From positions 1 to 9,556 of the forward strand of contig JAJBWA010000068.1 of assembly GCA_031935845.1 (NCBI GenBank): DNA of 9,556 nucleotides. Direction: 5' to 3'. Under the pieces are notes generated by a model. That model had not been told where the DNA came from, did no database searches, and was given only the letters and a program-made list of their open reading frames with translations. The position numbers were made by a program, and so were the translations under genes. Position 1 is the first letter of the stretch. Each line of letters opens with the position of its first letter. This document shows, piece by piece, positions 1-7,508 of the stretch. The DNA is from UBA9732 sp031935845. GTDB lineage: Bacteria > Spirochaetota > Spirochaetia > Sphaerochaetales > Sphaerochaetaceae.

Positions 1-511
1 GATCAAGTCCGGCAAGGCGGAAGACAGCCTTATCGAGGAAGATACACCAGTTGGTCAGCTCAAGAGGAATCCCATAGTAGTCACCGTTCATGTACACGGC
101 GTCGATCATGCCGCCGGCCTACTGTGCGCGCATGTCATCGGCGTTCTTGAATCCGACGACCTCGTAATCGACGGGAGCGACAAGACCGTTCTCGATGTAC
201 TCGTGTGAGTTCTCAATCGGCAGGTTCCAGACTGTCGGACCGTTGCCTGCTGCATAAGCGGTCTGCATGTTCTGGCGAAGTCCCTCTGCGTTGTATCTTG
301 CGACTTCGACGGTTACGTTCGGATGAGCTGCCCTGAACTCATCGAGCCACTGGTCCTCGAGTTTCTGACGTGCAGCATCCTCGTGTGTCCAGAAGACGAT
401 TGTGACGGGAGCGTCTTTGTCGATTGTTGCCTTCTTCTCCTGACCACCCTTTTGGCAACTGGACAGGATCAGAGCAAGAACCAGAAGCATTGCGATAAAT
501 ACTTTCTTCAT
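1..511 (-). pseudogene. Sugar ABC transporter substrate-binding lipoprotein, 5' part, interrupted by an in-frame TAG and cut by the window edge
   Basis: The product resembles family 1 extracellular solute-binding proteins, which capture sugars outside the cell and deliver them to an ABC importer. The start is the ATG at 511, preceded by AAGGAG six bases upstream. Residues 1-22 form a lipoprotein signal (basic MKK, hydrophobic core, LSSC lipobox), so the mature protein should be lipid-anchored. The next part (VTIVFWTHED, then a predicted DEFRAAHPNVTVEV segment) is typical of the family N-lobe. After residue 130 the frame meets TAG at 119-121. The same frame then stays open to the window edge for 39 codons, encoding family-like sequence (GDYYGIPLELTNW). 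The reading frame is therefore continuous apart from one stop codon. It may be a nonsense mutation, a sequencing error (a TAC tyrosine codon would fit) or, less likely, readthrough. The transporter permeases would be expected off the left edge. Confidence 0.8.
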
Positions 512-529
512 GTTTTTCTCCTTCTTAGT

Positions 530-553
530 GTGCAAGAGGGGCTTGCACCCCTC
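530..553 (-). promoter_or_regulatory. Two overlapping, mutually exclusive hairpins in the 5' leader of the sugar-binding protein gene
   Basis: GTGCAAG (530-536) pairs with CTTGCAC (542-548). GAGGGG (536-541) pairs with CCCCTC (548-553). Each pairing uses bases needed by the other, so only one can form in the mRNA leader at a time. The structures lie 7 bases or more upstream of the Shine-Dalgarno site at 518-523. Function is unknown; the overlap could be chance. Confidence 0.35.
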
Positions 554-558
554 CTAAA

Positions 559-599
559 TGTTCTGACAAAACAATTATAAGGTCGAAAATGTCAGAACA
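559..599 (-). promoter_or_regulatory. Inverted operator-like arms flanking the -10 of the sugar-binding protein promoter
   Basis: TGTTCTGACA (559-568) and TGTCAGAACA (590-599) are perfect 10-bp inverted copies, with centres 31 bp apart, about three helical turns. Relative to the leftward promoter one arm overlaps the -35/spacer and the other covers the predicted transcription start. This is a good arrangement for repression by a dimeric or looping regulator. The regulator is not visible in the window. Confidence 0.55.
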
Positions 600-602
600 C
601 AA
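574..602 (-). promoter_or_regulatory. Probable promoter of the sugar-binding protein gene
   Basis: Reading leftward, a perfect TATAAT (-10, complement of 574-579) lies 17 bases from a weak TTGTGT (-35, complement of 597-602). Transcription would begin near 567, giving a leader of about 55 bases. The weak -35 and flanking inverted arms suggest regulated expression. Confidence 0.5.
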
Positions 603-637
603 CAGTTAATTGAATTTACTTTAGTAAACCGAATAAA

Positions 638-671
638 CAGAACAAGGAAGGCCGGCGCATTCACGCCAGCC
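638..671 (-). terminator. Intrinsic terminator downstream of serC
   Basis: In the leftward direction GGCTGGCG (complement of 664-671) pairs with CGCCGGCC (complement of 650-657), an 8-bp stem with one G-U pair and a 6-base loop. It is followed by a T-rich tail (TTCCTTGTTCTGTTT). It lies about 30 bases past the serC stop and separates serC from the sugar-binding protein gene. Confidence 0.65.
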
Positions 672-701
672 TCCACACCTTTTCCTTCCTGCCGTCAGGA
701 A

Positions 702-1787
702 TTACTTGTGTTCTGCCTCGAACTTCTTCAGGAACTCAACAAGTGCCACGACACCTTCCTTGGGCATCGCGTTGTAGATGGAAGCCCTCAGACCACCCAC
801 GCTCTTGTGTCCCTTGAGGTTGTCGTAACCTGCTGCCTTCGTGGCTGCAACCACCTCGGCATCGAGCTCTGCGCTCTCCGTGACGAACGGAATGTTCATC
901 AGCGAGCGGTCCTGCGGAACGACTGTTCCCTTGAACATCTTGCTCTGGTCCAGGAAATCGTAGAAGACCTTGGCCTTGTCCTTGTTGATCTTCTCCATCT
1001 CCTTGAGTCCGCCCAGAGACTTGAGGTACTTGAAGACCTTGCCGCAGCAGTAGATGGCCCAGCAGTTGGGGGTGTTGTACATGCTTCCGTTGTCGGCATG
1101 TGTCTTGTACTGCAGGTAGATGGGCAGATCCGTCAGGTCATCGCGGATCAGATCCTCGCGGATGATGACGACGACCATTCCGGCAGGACCGACGTTTTTC
1201 TGCACTCCGGCGTAGATGAGGCCGTAGTCGGATACGTTGCACGGCCTTGACAGGAACATCGAGCTCTGGTCAGACACAAGGATGTGTCCCTTGGTGTTGG
1301 GCAGCTTGTTCCATGTGACGCCGTGGATGGTCTCGTTCTCGCAGATGTAGACATAGTCCGTGTCTGCGGGGATGTCCAGATCCGAGCAGTCTGGGATGTA
1401 TGTGTAGTTCTTGTCCTTGGAGGAGGCTGCAACAATCACCTCGCCGACCTTCTTTGCCTCGGCGATGGCTTTCTTGGACCATGCTCCGGTCTCGATGTAG
1501 ACGGCCTTGCCGTTCTTCATCAGGTTCATCGGGATCATTGAGAACTGCAGTGTAGCACCGCCCTGGATGAACAGGACCTTGTAGTTGTCGGGAATTCCCA
1601 TCAGATCCCTGAGGTCCTGCTCGGCCTCGTCGATGATCTGCTGGTAGACTTTTGACCTGTGGCTCATCTCCATGACGCACATTCCGCTTCCGCGGTAGTT
1701 CATCATCTCGTCACGGATCTCTTCAAGCACCGGCTCCGGCATCATGGCAGGACCGGCTGAGAAATTGAAAACACGACCGTATTTCAT
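702..1787 (-). CDS. serC: Phosphoserine aminotransferase
   Basis: SerC is a cytosolic PLP enzyme that transfers an amino group from glutamate to 3-phosphohydroxypyruvate in serine synthesis; in many bacteria it also acts in vitamin B6 synthesis. The 361-residue product opens with the hallmark FSAGPAMMPEPVLEE and has MSHRSK at 41-46 (substrate-phosphate arginine region). GGATLQF lies near 77-83 and a conserved tryptophan at 103. VSDQSS is at 171-176 (PLP-ring aspartate), and GVQKNVGPAG has the probable Schiff-base lysine at 197. Length is normal for the family. The ATG at 1787 was chosen because GGAGG sits five bases upstream; the frame stays open a further 31 codons but that extension is unlike the family. 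It appears to be a single-gene transcript with its own terminator. No serA or serB is nearby. Confidence 0.96.
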   Translation of the reverse strand: MKYGRVFNFSAGPAMMPEPVLEEIRDEMMNYRGSGMCVMEMSHRSKVYQQIIDEAEQDLRDLMGIPDNYKVLFIQGGATLQFSMIPMNLMKNGKAVYIETGAWSKKAIAEAKKVGEVIVAASSKDKNYTYIPDCSDLDIPADTDYVYICENETIHGVTWNKLPNTKGHILVSDQSSMFLSRPCNVSDYGLIYAGVQKNVGPAGMVVVIIREDLIRDDLTDLPIYLQYKTHADNGSMYNTPNCWAIYCCGKVFKYLKSLGGLKEMEKINKDKAKVFYDFLDQSKMFKGTVVPQDRSLMNIPFVTESAELDAEVVAATKAAGYDNLKGHKSVGGLRASIYNAMPKEGVVALVEFLKKFEAEHK

Positions 1788-1831
1788 ATTCGCCTCCGAT
1801 AATAAGCTGATTGTTTCCTGACAATAGATTA

Positions 1832-1847
1832 CACCCCGGCAGGGGTG
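1832..1847. promoter_or_regulatory. Inverted repeat upstream of serC
   Basis: CACCCC (1832-1837) and GGGGTG (1842-1847) are perfect inverted 6-mers separated by four bases, 45-60 bases upstream of the serC start. No clear serC promoter could be fixed, but a TGTAAT (-10-like, leftward) overlaps the edge of the repeat. It could be an operator or a leader hairpin. Confidence 0.35.
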
Positions 1848-1910
1848 AATGCAATAAAAATCAACATAAGGCCTGCCCATTTTGCTATATTTAAAAACTA
1901 CCTGGCCAAA

Positions 1911-1939
1911 TTGAGGAATAACGCAAATGTCGGGATAAT
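1911..1939 (+). promoter_or_regulatory. Probable promoter of the MATE transporter gene
   Basis: TTGAGG (1911-1916), 17 bases, then GATAAT (1934-1939), four and five of six matches to the consensus. Predicted transcription start is near 1946, giving a leader of about 54 bases. Confidence 0.55.
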
Positions 1940-1999
1940 CCGGTTTTAAGCCGTAATCCTGTCTTTATTCATCGGCGGGAAAGGACTATACTCCGAATC

Positions 2000-3382
2000 A
2001 TGGCGACATTCAGACTGGGCAAGCGCTCCGACATGGACATGACAAGCGGACCGATAGTCCGTCAGATCATATCGTTCGCCCTGCCTCTCCTTCTGGGAAG
2101 CCTGTTCCAGCAGCTCTACAACACTGTGGACACCTGGGTCGTGGGCAACTTCGTGGGAAAGAATTCCTTCTCGGCGGTCGGAACCCTGTCTTCCGCAACA
2201 AACCTCATCATCAGTTTCTTCATGGGGTTCTCCAACGGCGCAGGCGTCATAATTTCCCACTATTTCGGAGCCAAAGACGATGCCTCCGTGAACAAGGCGG
2301 CTCATACGTTCGTAGCCGTGACTCTGATCCTGTGCGTGGTCCTTACCATACTCGGCATAGCCATAATCCCGCTTCTGCTGCTGATAATGAAATCGCCGGC
2401 CGAAGTCGCGCTTGAGCAGCAGATATACCTTTCCATCTACTTTGCAGGCATTTCGGGCCTGCTGATCTACAACATGGGATCTGCGGTGCTGCGCGCAATC
2501 GGCGATTCCACCCACCCGTTCATCTTCCTTGTGGTGTCGGCAAGCCTGAACATCGTGCTTGACCTCGTGTTCGTAATCGTGTTCAAGATGGGAACCGCCG
2601 GCGTTGCCTACGCCACGATAATATCGCAGGGAGTCTCCGCCGCACTGGTAATGAAGGTGCTCCTGACCACACGCACCAGCGTGAGGATCAGCATAAAGAA
2701 GATAAGGATCGATGCCAGGATTCTGGGCAAGATGTTCAAGGTTGGCATGCCTGCGGCTCTTCAGATGGCCGTAACATGCTTCTCCAACGTGTTCGTCCAG
2801 TCATACATCAACTTCTTCGGTGCCGATGTCATGGGAGGCTGGACATCCTACATCAAGGTGGACCAGCTGGTACTTCTGCCCATGCAGTCCATTGCCATGG
2901 GAACACAGACGTTCGTCGGACAGAATCTGGGCACGGGAAACACGGAGAGAGCCCGCCAGGGAGTCAGGACATCGCTGTACATGTCCCTGGTCTCAACTGC
3001 AGTCCTTATAGTGATCGTGGTTCCGCTTGCAAGAATCATAACGGAGCTGTTCATCGGAAGCGCCGAGGCCGGAGTAGTCCTCTACGGGACGCTGTTCCTT
3101 ACATACCTCACCCCGGCATACCTTCTGCCTTGCTTCAACCAGATTTATGCAGGTGCCCTGCGCGGATGCGGCAAGTCCGGAATCCCGATGGCCGCCATGC
3201 TGTTCTCTTTTGTAGTATTCAGGCAGATCTACCTGTTCATAATGGCAAACTACATCAGCAACACGGTGATGCCCATTGCCATGGGCTATCCCGCCGGCTG
3301 GCTGGTCTGTTCCGTCATGATGATCATCTCCTACAGACGCAACTTCACCGACGAGAAGCTCAAGTCAAGTTCGCTGGTATGA
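2000..3382 (+). CDS. MATE-family multidrug/Na+ (or H+) antiporter
   Basis: This 460-residue inner-membrane protein has about twelve hydrophobic segments in two similar halves, as expected for the MATE (NorM/DinF-like) family, which exports drugs or metabolites using an ion gradient. Family signatures include the N-terminal ALPLLLGSLFQQLYNTVDTWVVG and the matching second-half start GMPAALQMAVTCFSN, plus GAGVIISHYFGA and GTQTFVGQNLGTGN. Substrate cannot be told from sequence. The ATG at 2000 has only a weak AAAGGA about 14 bases upstream; a second ATG at 2033 has no better site and the residues between them (basic, hydrophilic) fit a cytosolic N-terminus. It is divergent from serC and probably monocistronic, since the next gene runs the other way. 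Confidence 0.93.
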   Translation: MATFRLGKRSDMDMTSGPIVRQIISFALPLLLGSLFQQLYNTVDTWVVGNFVGKNSFSAVGTLSSATNLIISFFMGFSNGAGVIISHYFGAKDDASVNKAAHTFVAVTLILCVVLTILGIAIIPLLLLIMKSPAEVALEQQIYLSIYFAGISGLLIYNMGSAVLRAIGDSTHPFIFLVVSASLNIVLDLVFVIVFKMGTAGVAYATIISQGVSAALVMKVLLTTRTSVRISIKKIRIDARILGKMFKVGMPAALQMAVTCFSNVFVQSYINFFGADVMGGWTSYIKVDQLVLLPMQSIAMGTQTFVGQNLGTGNTERARQGVRTSLYMSLVSTAVLIVIVVPLARIITELFIGSAEAGVVLYGTLFLTYLTPAYLLPCFNQIYAGALRGCGKSGIPMAAMLFSFVVFRQIYLFIMANYISNTVMPIAMGYPAGWLVCSVMMIISYRRNFTDEKLKSSSLV

Positions 3383-3415
3383 AAAAAGGCCCGGAACCCC
3401 AAAGGATTCCGAGCC
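3382..3415 (-). terminator. Intrinsic terminator of the InlB-repeat secreted protein gene
   Basis: Bases 3388-3399 pair with 3404-3415 (ten pairs, two C-A mismatches, four-base loop). In the leftward direction the stem is followed by six T residues (complement of 3382-3387), the classical form. The T tract directly abuts the stop codon of the convergent MATE gene. Rightward transcripts would form the stem but lack a T tract. Confidence 0.75.
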
Positions 3416-3440
3416 AAGTGGTATGAAGCATAGTGCCCGA

Positions 3441-4619
3441 TTATTTCACCGTTATCTCAACCGGAGTCTTCCAGCTGTTGCCGTCGGAATCCGTCACTAC
3501 GATGGTGGCCTTGACCACATCGCCTGAATTGCCGGAGACCTTCACGTCAAAGCTTCCGCTCTTGCTCTGCATGGCCCTGATTCCGTTGGTATGAAGCGTT
3601 CCGGATGTAACGGTCAGTGTGTTGCTGTCCTCAGGAACGAGCTCGATGGTCAGGCTGCCGGTATTCATGTTGCCCTGATTCATGATGGAGAAGCTGACCT
3701 CGGAATTCCTTCTCCCCTGGGTAACCCTCACCACAGATACCAGAACGCTCTTCCATCCGGCATAGTATGCGGCAGACTCGCCTTCATCAAGCTCGGCACT
3801 TCCGTCTGCCTTCTTGCCGGTTGCATCGTACCAGCCCATGAACACATAGCTCTCGTCCGGAGCCTCAAGGACCGGTGCGTTGATGTTGTCACCTTCCTCG
3901 AAGACCTCGGTTCCCGTGACTGAATCGGAGAAAAGGACTCCGGTCTTGAAGATGGCATACAGAGTGAGGTCGGAATAAGGCATTGTGATTTCGTCTCCGG
4001 CCTGATATGTAACCTTGTCCTCGGTAACTCCCCAGCCGGCGAATACACCTTCTGATGTAAAACCGATATCCAGGGATGGAAGCGTGACCGTCGAACCCGG
4101 CTCAGTGCTGATTACGTACTTGTAGCCGAACATGGCGGCAATACCCATGTCTTCGGGATAATCCTTGGTCAATGTGATCTGGGGGCTGTAGAACATGCTG
4201 TTCTCGTAGAGCCAGGCTGCAAATTCAGCTGCCGCAGCCTGGTCCTTTGAATCGGAAAGACGCTGTGCGAGAATCTCGGTCTGCTCGGCAGAAATCATGG
4301 GAACTTCAAGGTTCCTGAGCATGCCCTTGGCATCGAAGTAGTCGTCGACGTTGCCTTCGTTGTACGACTGGACCATCTTTTCCATGATTGACTCGGCCTT
4401 GGTGGTGTAGTTGTCCACTGCGGCCTGATATGAATTCATTATTTCGGTGAAGGAAGCCGTATTCATGTCCAGCGAGCTGAAATCTGCCGGGACATCGGAG
4501 ACCTTCACTACCTTGACTTCTCCATCTGCGTTCTCGACTGCACCGCTTGCAAAGAGACCTGCGGTTGCGATAACCAGAATGAGTAATGTGACGATAACTG
4601 TTTTCTTAGTGTTGATCAT
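3441..4619 (-). CDS. Secreted protein with two InlB-type (Listeria-Bacteroides) repeats and a C-terminal beta-rich domain
   Basis: The 392-residue product begins with a Sec signal peptide (INTKK basic start, hydrophobic 7-20, likely cleavage after LFA at 24). There is no lipobox cysteine, so it should be secreted or periplasmic. Residues 40-165 look alpha-helical and have no family I can name. Residues about 167-224 and 226-289 each end in the aromatic pattern of InlB B-repeats (FAGWGVTEDK...YAIF and FMGWYDATGKK...YYAGW), modules common on surface proteins. Residues 292-392 are beta-rich and resemble CARDB/Ig-like domains (SFSIMNQGNMNTGSL). The protein has no cysteine. The ATG at 4619 was chosen because AGAGG lies eight bases upstream; a GTG nine bases earlier overlaps that site. 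It probably has its own promoter and terminator. Function is unknown; adhesion or envelope binding is a guess. Confidence 0.8.
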   Translation of the reverse strand: MINTKKTVIVTLLILVIATAGLFASGAVENADGEVKVVKVSDVPADFSSLDMNTASFTEIMNSYQAAVDNYTTKAESIMEKMVQSYNEGNVDDYFDAKGMLRNLEVPMISAEQTEILAQRLSDSKDQAAAAEFAAWLYENSMFYSPQITLTKDYPEDMGIAAMFGYKYVISTEPGSTVTLPSLDIGFTSEGVFAGWGVTEDKVTYQAGDEITMPYSDLTLYAIFKTGVLFSDSVTGTEVFEEGDNINAPVLEAPDESYVFMGWYDATGKKADGSAELDEGESAAYYAGWKSVLVSVVRVTQGRRNSEVSFSIMNQGNMNTGSLTIELVPEDSNTLTVTSGTLHTNGIRAMQSKSGSFDVKVSGNSGDVVKATIVVTDSDGNSWKTPVEITVK

Positions 4620-4639
4620 GTCATTCACCTCTTGGCCTC

Positions 4640-4668
4640 AATATACCTCGGGGTGAACGACATGGCCA
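4640..4668 (-). promoter_or_regulatory. Probable promoter of the InlB-repeat protein gene
   Basis: Leftward, TATATT (complement of 4640-4645) lies 17 bases from TGGCCA (complement of 4663-4668), five and four of six consensus matches. Transcription would start near 4633, 14 bases before the ATG. Confidence 0.4.
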
Positions 4669-4701
4669 TTTTCAGGCCTTATTCAACACAATTCTCCACA
4701 A

Positions 4702-6000
4702 TCACTTTCCTGAGATGACGATTCCGTCCACGAGCACATACGGCACCACGATGCCGCCGTCGCTCAGCGTCTCGCAGGAGATGGCGCGGATGTTCTGCAG
4801 GACATCTGCCAGATTTCCGTTGATCATGATTTCGCTGACTGCGCCCTGGATCTCACCGTCCTCGACATAGTAGCTGTTCTTTGCCACGCCGGAGAACTCG
4901 CCGTTTGTGCCGGGTTTTCCGCCGGAGAATCCGCCTACGATCAGACCGGACCTGATGCTCCTGATCATGTCCATCTTCGGAGTAGTACCGGCATTGACCA
5001 CAAGGTCGGAGGAGGAATTCCTTGATACCGGCTTCTTTATCTTCTTTGAAGTATAGAGGCCTATCTGGAAGTTCTTGAGTATGCCTTTCTCGATTATCGG
5101 AAGGTCCTCGGTGCGGAAACCGTCGGCCGTGACGCGCTCGCCTGCAACCAGGCGCTTGTCCGAAGACTTCATCGTCACGGTAAGCCTGCTGTCGGCGACC
5201 TTCTTCCCGAGCTTCTTCTTCCACAGGCTGGTTCCGTCGATCAGCACGCCGTCGGAGATGTAGTTTCCGATCACCATGAACATGAGCTCCGCAAACAGCT
5301 CCGGGGTAAACATCACGGAACCCGTGAACTTTCCGGAAAGCGGGATCTGCACCAGCTGTCTCTGGGCGTTCTCAAGGTGGTAGCGCAGGCTGCCGGTGTC
5401 GATGATCCTCTGCTCCAGATCCTTCATCTGTACTGTGCAGTAGTCGAGGCTGGTGGTGATGTCGCCCTCGTGTCCTGCGAACTCCAGAATCACGACGTAT
5501 TCTCCGGAAGTCTCCTCGAAATCCACGCCGTTGGAGTTGCGCGTAAGGGAATGTGCCTTCACGTACTCGCCTATGACGTTCATGATCTGGATCTTGGGAT
5601 ATTCCTTCTTTATGTCTGACAGAAGCTCCTTTGTCCTGTCGAAGAACCTGCCGAAGTCCGGCTTCAGGCAGCCCTGCCTGAACTTGGCCGGCTCCTGCTG
5701 TGGAGCGATGTCATGTGCAGGGTCCTTGACCGCAGCCTCTGCGGACAGAACAGCCGACTGCACAAGCGCATCGATTCCTTCGTCCGAGAAGTCGTTGCCC
5801 TTCACCACGCCGTACTTTCCGCCCTTGAACGCGGAAACCGTGGCGTTGTTGTCGAACAGTGTCCTCAGGAGGGAGAACTCGCCGTTCTCTGCGCTCAGCT
5901 CACGCGTCTCCTTTTCCACCAGGCGGTAGGAGTACTTCTTTATTTTCCTTGCGGCGAATCCTGCATCTATTCTTTCAGCGATTTTCCTTATGCTCTTCAT
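4702..6000 (-). CDS. pmbA: TldE/PmbA subunit of the TldD/TldE metalloprotease
   Basis: TldE partners TldD in a cytosolic heterodimeric protease that degrades or trims unfolded peptides; in E. coli it helps mature microcin B17 and degrades the CcdA antitoxin. The 432-residue product has the family layout: an N-terminal alpha/beta domain with NGVDFEETSGEY near 157-168. The C-terminal domain contains KNSYYVEDGEIQGAVSEIMI at 374-393, followed by a GNL segment. As expected for TldE it lacks the HExxxH zinc motif, which TldD supplies. The ATG at 6000 has a perfect AGGAGG six bases upstream. An ATG at 6015 overlaps the tldD stop (ATGA), but the Shine-Dalgarno site lies inside that longer form, so it is less likely. 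The gap to tldD is 11 bases, so the genes are almost certainly cotranscribed and translationally linked. Confidence 0.93.
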   Translation of the reverse strand: MKSIRKIAERIDAGFAARKIKKYSYRLVEKETRELSAENGEFSLLRTLFDNNATVSAFKGGKYGVVKGNDFSDEGIDALVQSAVLSAEAAVKDPAHDIAPQQEPAKFRQGCLKPDFGRFFDRTKELLSDIKKEYPKIQIMNVIGEYVKAHSLTRNSNGVDFEETSGEYVVILEFAGHEGDITTSLDYCTVQMKDLEQRIIDTGSLRYHLENAQRQLVQIPLSGKFTGSVMFTPELFAELMFMVIGNYISDGVLIDGTSLWKKKLGKKVADSRLTVTMKSSDKRLVAGERVTADGFRTEDLPIIEKGILKNFQIGLYTSKKIKKPVSRNSSSDLVVNAGTTPKMDMIRSIRSGLIVGGFSGGKPGTNGEFSGVAKNSYYVEDGEIQGAVSEIMINGNLADVLQNIRAISCETLSDGGIVVPYVLVDGIVISGK

Positions 6001-6011
6001 GCCTGACCTCC

Positions 6012-7400
6012 TCATCTTCCGCCGATCATGATCTTGCAGCGCAGCTCCGGCCCGCCGAGACCTACGGGGATCATCTGCTTCTTTCCGCAGAATCCGCTTG
6101 AGTTCCAGTTGACTTTGTCAGATACCATATCCACGGTCTTGAGCATGTCGAACGCGATTCCGGTGACCGTGGTGTCAAGAATTGCCTTTCCGAGCCTTCC
6201 GTGCTTGATTTCATAGCCCATGGTGACTCCGAACATGAACTCGCCCGTGAGGTCGGCCTGTCCGTTGTTGGTATCCATGAGGTAGTAGCCGTCATCGATG
6301 GATTCTATCATCTCCTCCAGCGTCGATGTCCCCGGAAGAACGGCCGTGTTCCTCATCCTGATCAGGGGCTCGTCGGAGAATGCCCATGCACGTGCGTTGC
6401 CGGTGGGCGTCACGCCGAACTTCTGGGCGCTCTCGCGGTTGTGCATGTAGCCCGTGAGGATTCCGTCCTTGATCAGAACGGCATCCTTTGCAAGCTGGCC
6501 TTCGTCATCCAGATAGACCGGAAGCGGGGCTTCGCCGTCGGGAGTCGTGTTTGCGTAATCAATCATGGTGACAAGATCGGAAGCCACCCTCTTGTTCAGA
6601 TTCGGACCTGCAACCGATCCGCCCATCACCAGATCGGCCTCGACGGTGTGTCCAACGGCCTCGTGGGCAAGCATGCCGGAGAGCGTTCCGCCCAGGATCA
6701 CGGTCTTGTATCCGGCCTCAGCGTAGACGCCGTCGACCTTGTCCATGAGCTTGCGGTGCAGCCTGTCGATACCTGGGAACATCCAGTCGATGCTGCCGAA
6801 ATAGGTCTCGAAGTTTCCGGCTCCGCCGAAAACACTGAAGAGCTCCAGGGGAGCGTTGTCCTTCTTGGACAGTGCCGTCATCATGACATACATGTAGCAG
6901 CGCGGGTTGGTGATGTGTCCGTCATATGCATCCGAGGTATAGAGGATCTTGTCCTGGGAGTCCTCGGTATAGACCACCGTCCTGCTGGTCAGGTCTGGAT
7001 AAGTCTTCACGATGTAATCATCCACGGCCTTGCATGCCTCGATGATGCGCTTCTGCTCGAAGTCGATTATACCCTTGTGGACAGGGACTATGCCTGTTCC
7101 GTAGCTCGGATGTGCGCCGAGTCCTTTGGGTGCATGGCTGTCCAGGAATTTTGCATTCTCGGTGGCCGCCTTGAGCACGGCATCAGCCGCTGACCTGGAA
7201 TACTCGGCCATGGATGCGAATCCGTACACGCCGTTCTTGTAGACACGGGCGTTGACGCCGCGGGTCTCGCTCCTGACGTTTCCCACAAGGTTTCCCTGAA
7301 GGAAAACGACTCTTCTGTTGCGGTTCTCCTGTCCTCGCAGGACTGTCTGGACATCGTCGGAGAAAAGGCTTTTCTTGGTCTTCAAAATGTCATTAAGCAT
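6012..7400 (-). CDS. tldD: TldD zinc metalloprotease subunit
   Basis: TldD carries the catalytic zinc site of the TldD/TldE protease. The 462-residue product contains LAHEAVGHTVEAD, with the HExxxH pair His246/Glu247/His251 matching the known TldD motif. It also has the conserved C-terminal stretch FCGKKQMIPVGLGGPELR, where a cysteine acts as a zinc ligand in characterised homologues. The N-terminal half includes the substrate-cleft region seen in the family (VRSETRGVNARVYKNGVYG). Length is slightly below the E. coli protein. The ATG at 7400 was chosen because CAGGAG sits seven bases upstream; an open extension of 42 codons is unlike TldD and crosses the promoter region. It is the first gene of the tldD-pmbA operon and is divergent from the phosphodiesterase gene. 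Confidence 0.95.
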   Translation of the reverse strand: MLNDILKTKKSLFSDDVQTVLRGQENRNRRVVFLQGNLVGNVRSETRGVNARVYKNGVYGFASMAEYSRSAADAVLKAATENAKFLDSHAPKGLGAHPSYGTGIVPVHKGIIDFEQKRIIEACKAVDDYIVKTYPDLTSRTVVYTEDSQDKILYTSDAYDGHITNPRCYMYVMMTALSKKDNAPLELFSVFGGAGNFETYFGSIDWMFPGIDRLHRKLMDKVDGVYAEAGYKTVILGGTLSGMLAHEAVGHTVEADLVMGGSVAGPNLNKRVASDLVTMIDYANTTPDGEAPLPVYLDDEGQLAKDAVLIKDGILTGYMHNRESAQKFGVTPTGNARAWAFSDEPLIRMRNTAVLPGTSTLEEMIESIDDGYYLMDTNNGQADLTGEFMFGVTMGYEIKHGRLGKAILDTTVTGIAFDMLKTVDMVSDKVNWNSSGFCGKKQMIPVGLGGPELRCKIMIGGR

Positions 7401-7424
7401 GTATGCGCTCCTGATGATTAAAAA

Positions 7425-7453
7425 ATAACAACAAATGCCGATATGGTCTACAA
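7425..7453 (-). promoter_or_regulatory. Possible tldD-pmbA promoter
   Basis: Leftward, TGTTAT (complement of 7425-7430) lies 17 bases from TTGTAG (complement of 7448-7453). The match is modest. Its form (TTGTAR, 17 bases, TGTTAT) is nearly identical to the probable promoter of the small peptide gene at 8878-8906. Confidence 0.35.
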
Positions 7454-7471
7454 ACCGGCACCACGTTGGTC

Positions 7472-7477
7472 TATAAT
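7472..7477 (+). promoter_or_regulatory. -10 element for the phosphodiesterase gene
   Basis: A perfect TATAAT lies 32 bases upstream of the ATG at 7509, with transcription expected near 7484. No convincing -35 is seen; the best candidate, TCTACA at 7447-7452, has a long 19-base spacer and overlaps the opposing tldD -35. An activator may be needed, or the two promoters may compete. Confidence 0.45.
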
Positions 7478-7508
7478 CAGGATGCACGCACAGTGCATGG
7501 AGGAAACC

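Noticed and set aside
119..121. Genome-wide recoding of TAG as an amino acid
   Set aside because: The kinase-like gene ends at TAG, and reading through it would run into sequence antisense to the phosphodiesterase gene; other genes use TAA or TGA normally.
708..1250. Long open frame on the plus strand opposite serC
   Set aside because: It is a shadow of serC codon usage, with no ribosome-binding site or family resemblance.
1987..1992. TATACT just before the MATE ATG, suggesting a leaderless transcript
   Set aside because: It has no matching -35, whereas TTGAGG/GATAAT with a 17-base spacer lies at 1911-1939 and gives an ordinary leader.
6201..7193. A 330-codon open frame on the plus strand opposite tldD
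   Set aside because: The opposite strand encodes a complete TldD with catalytic motifs; this frame has no recognisable domain and no start signals.
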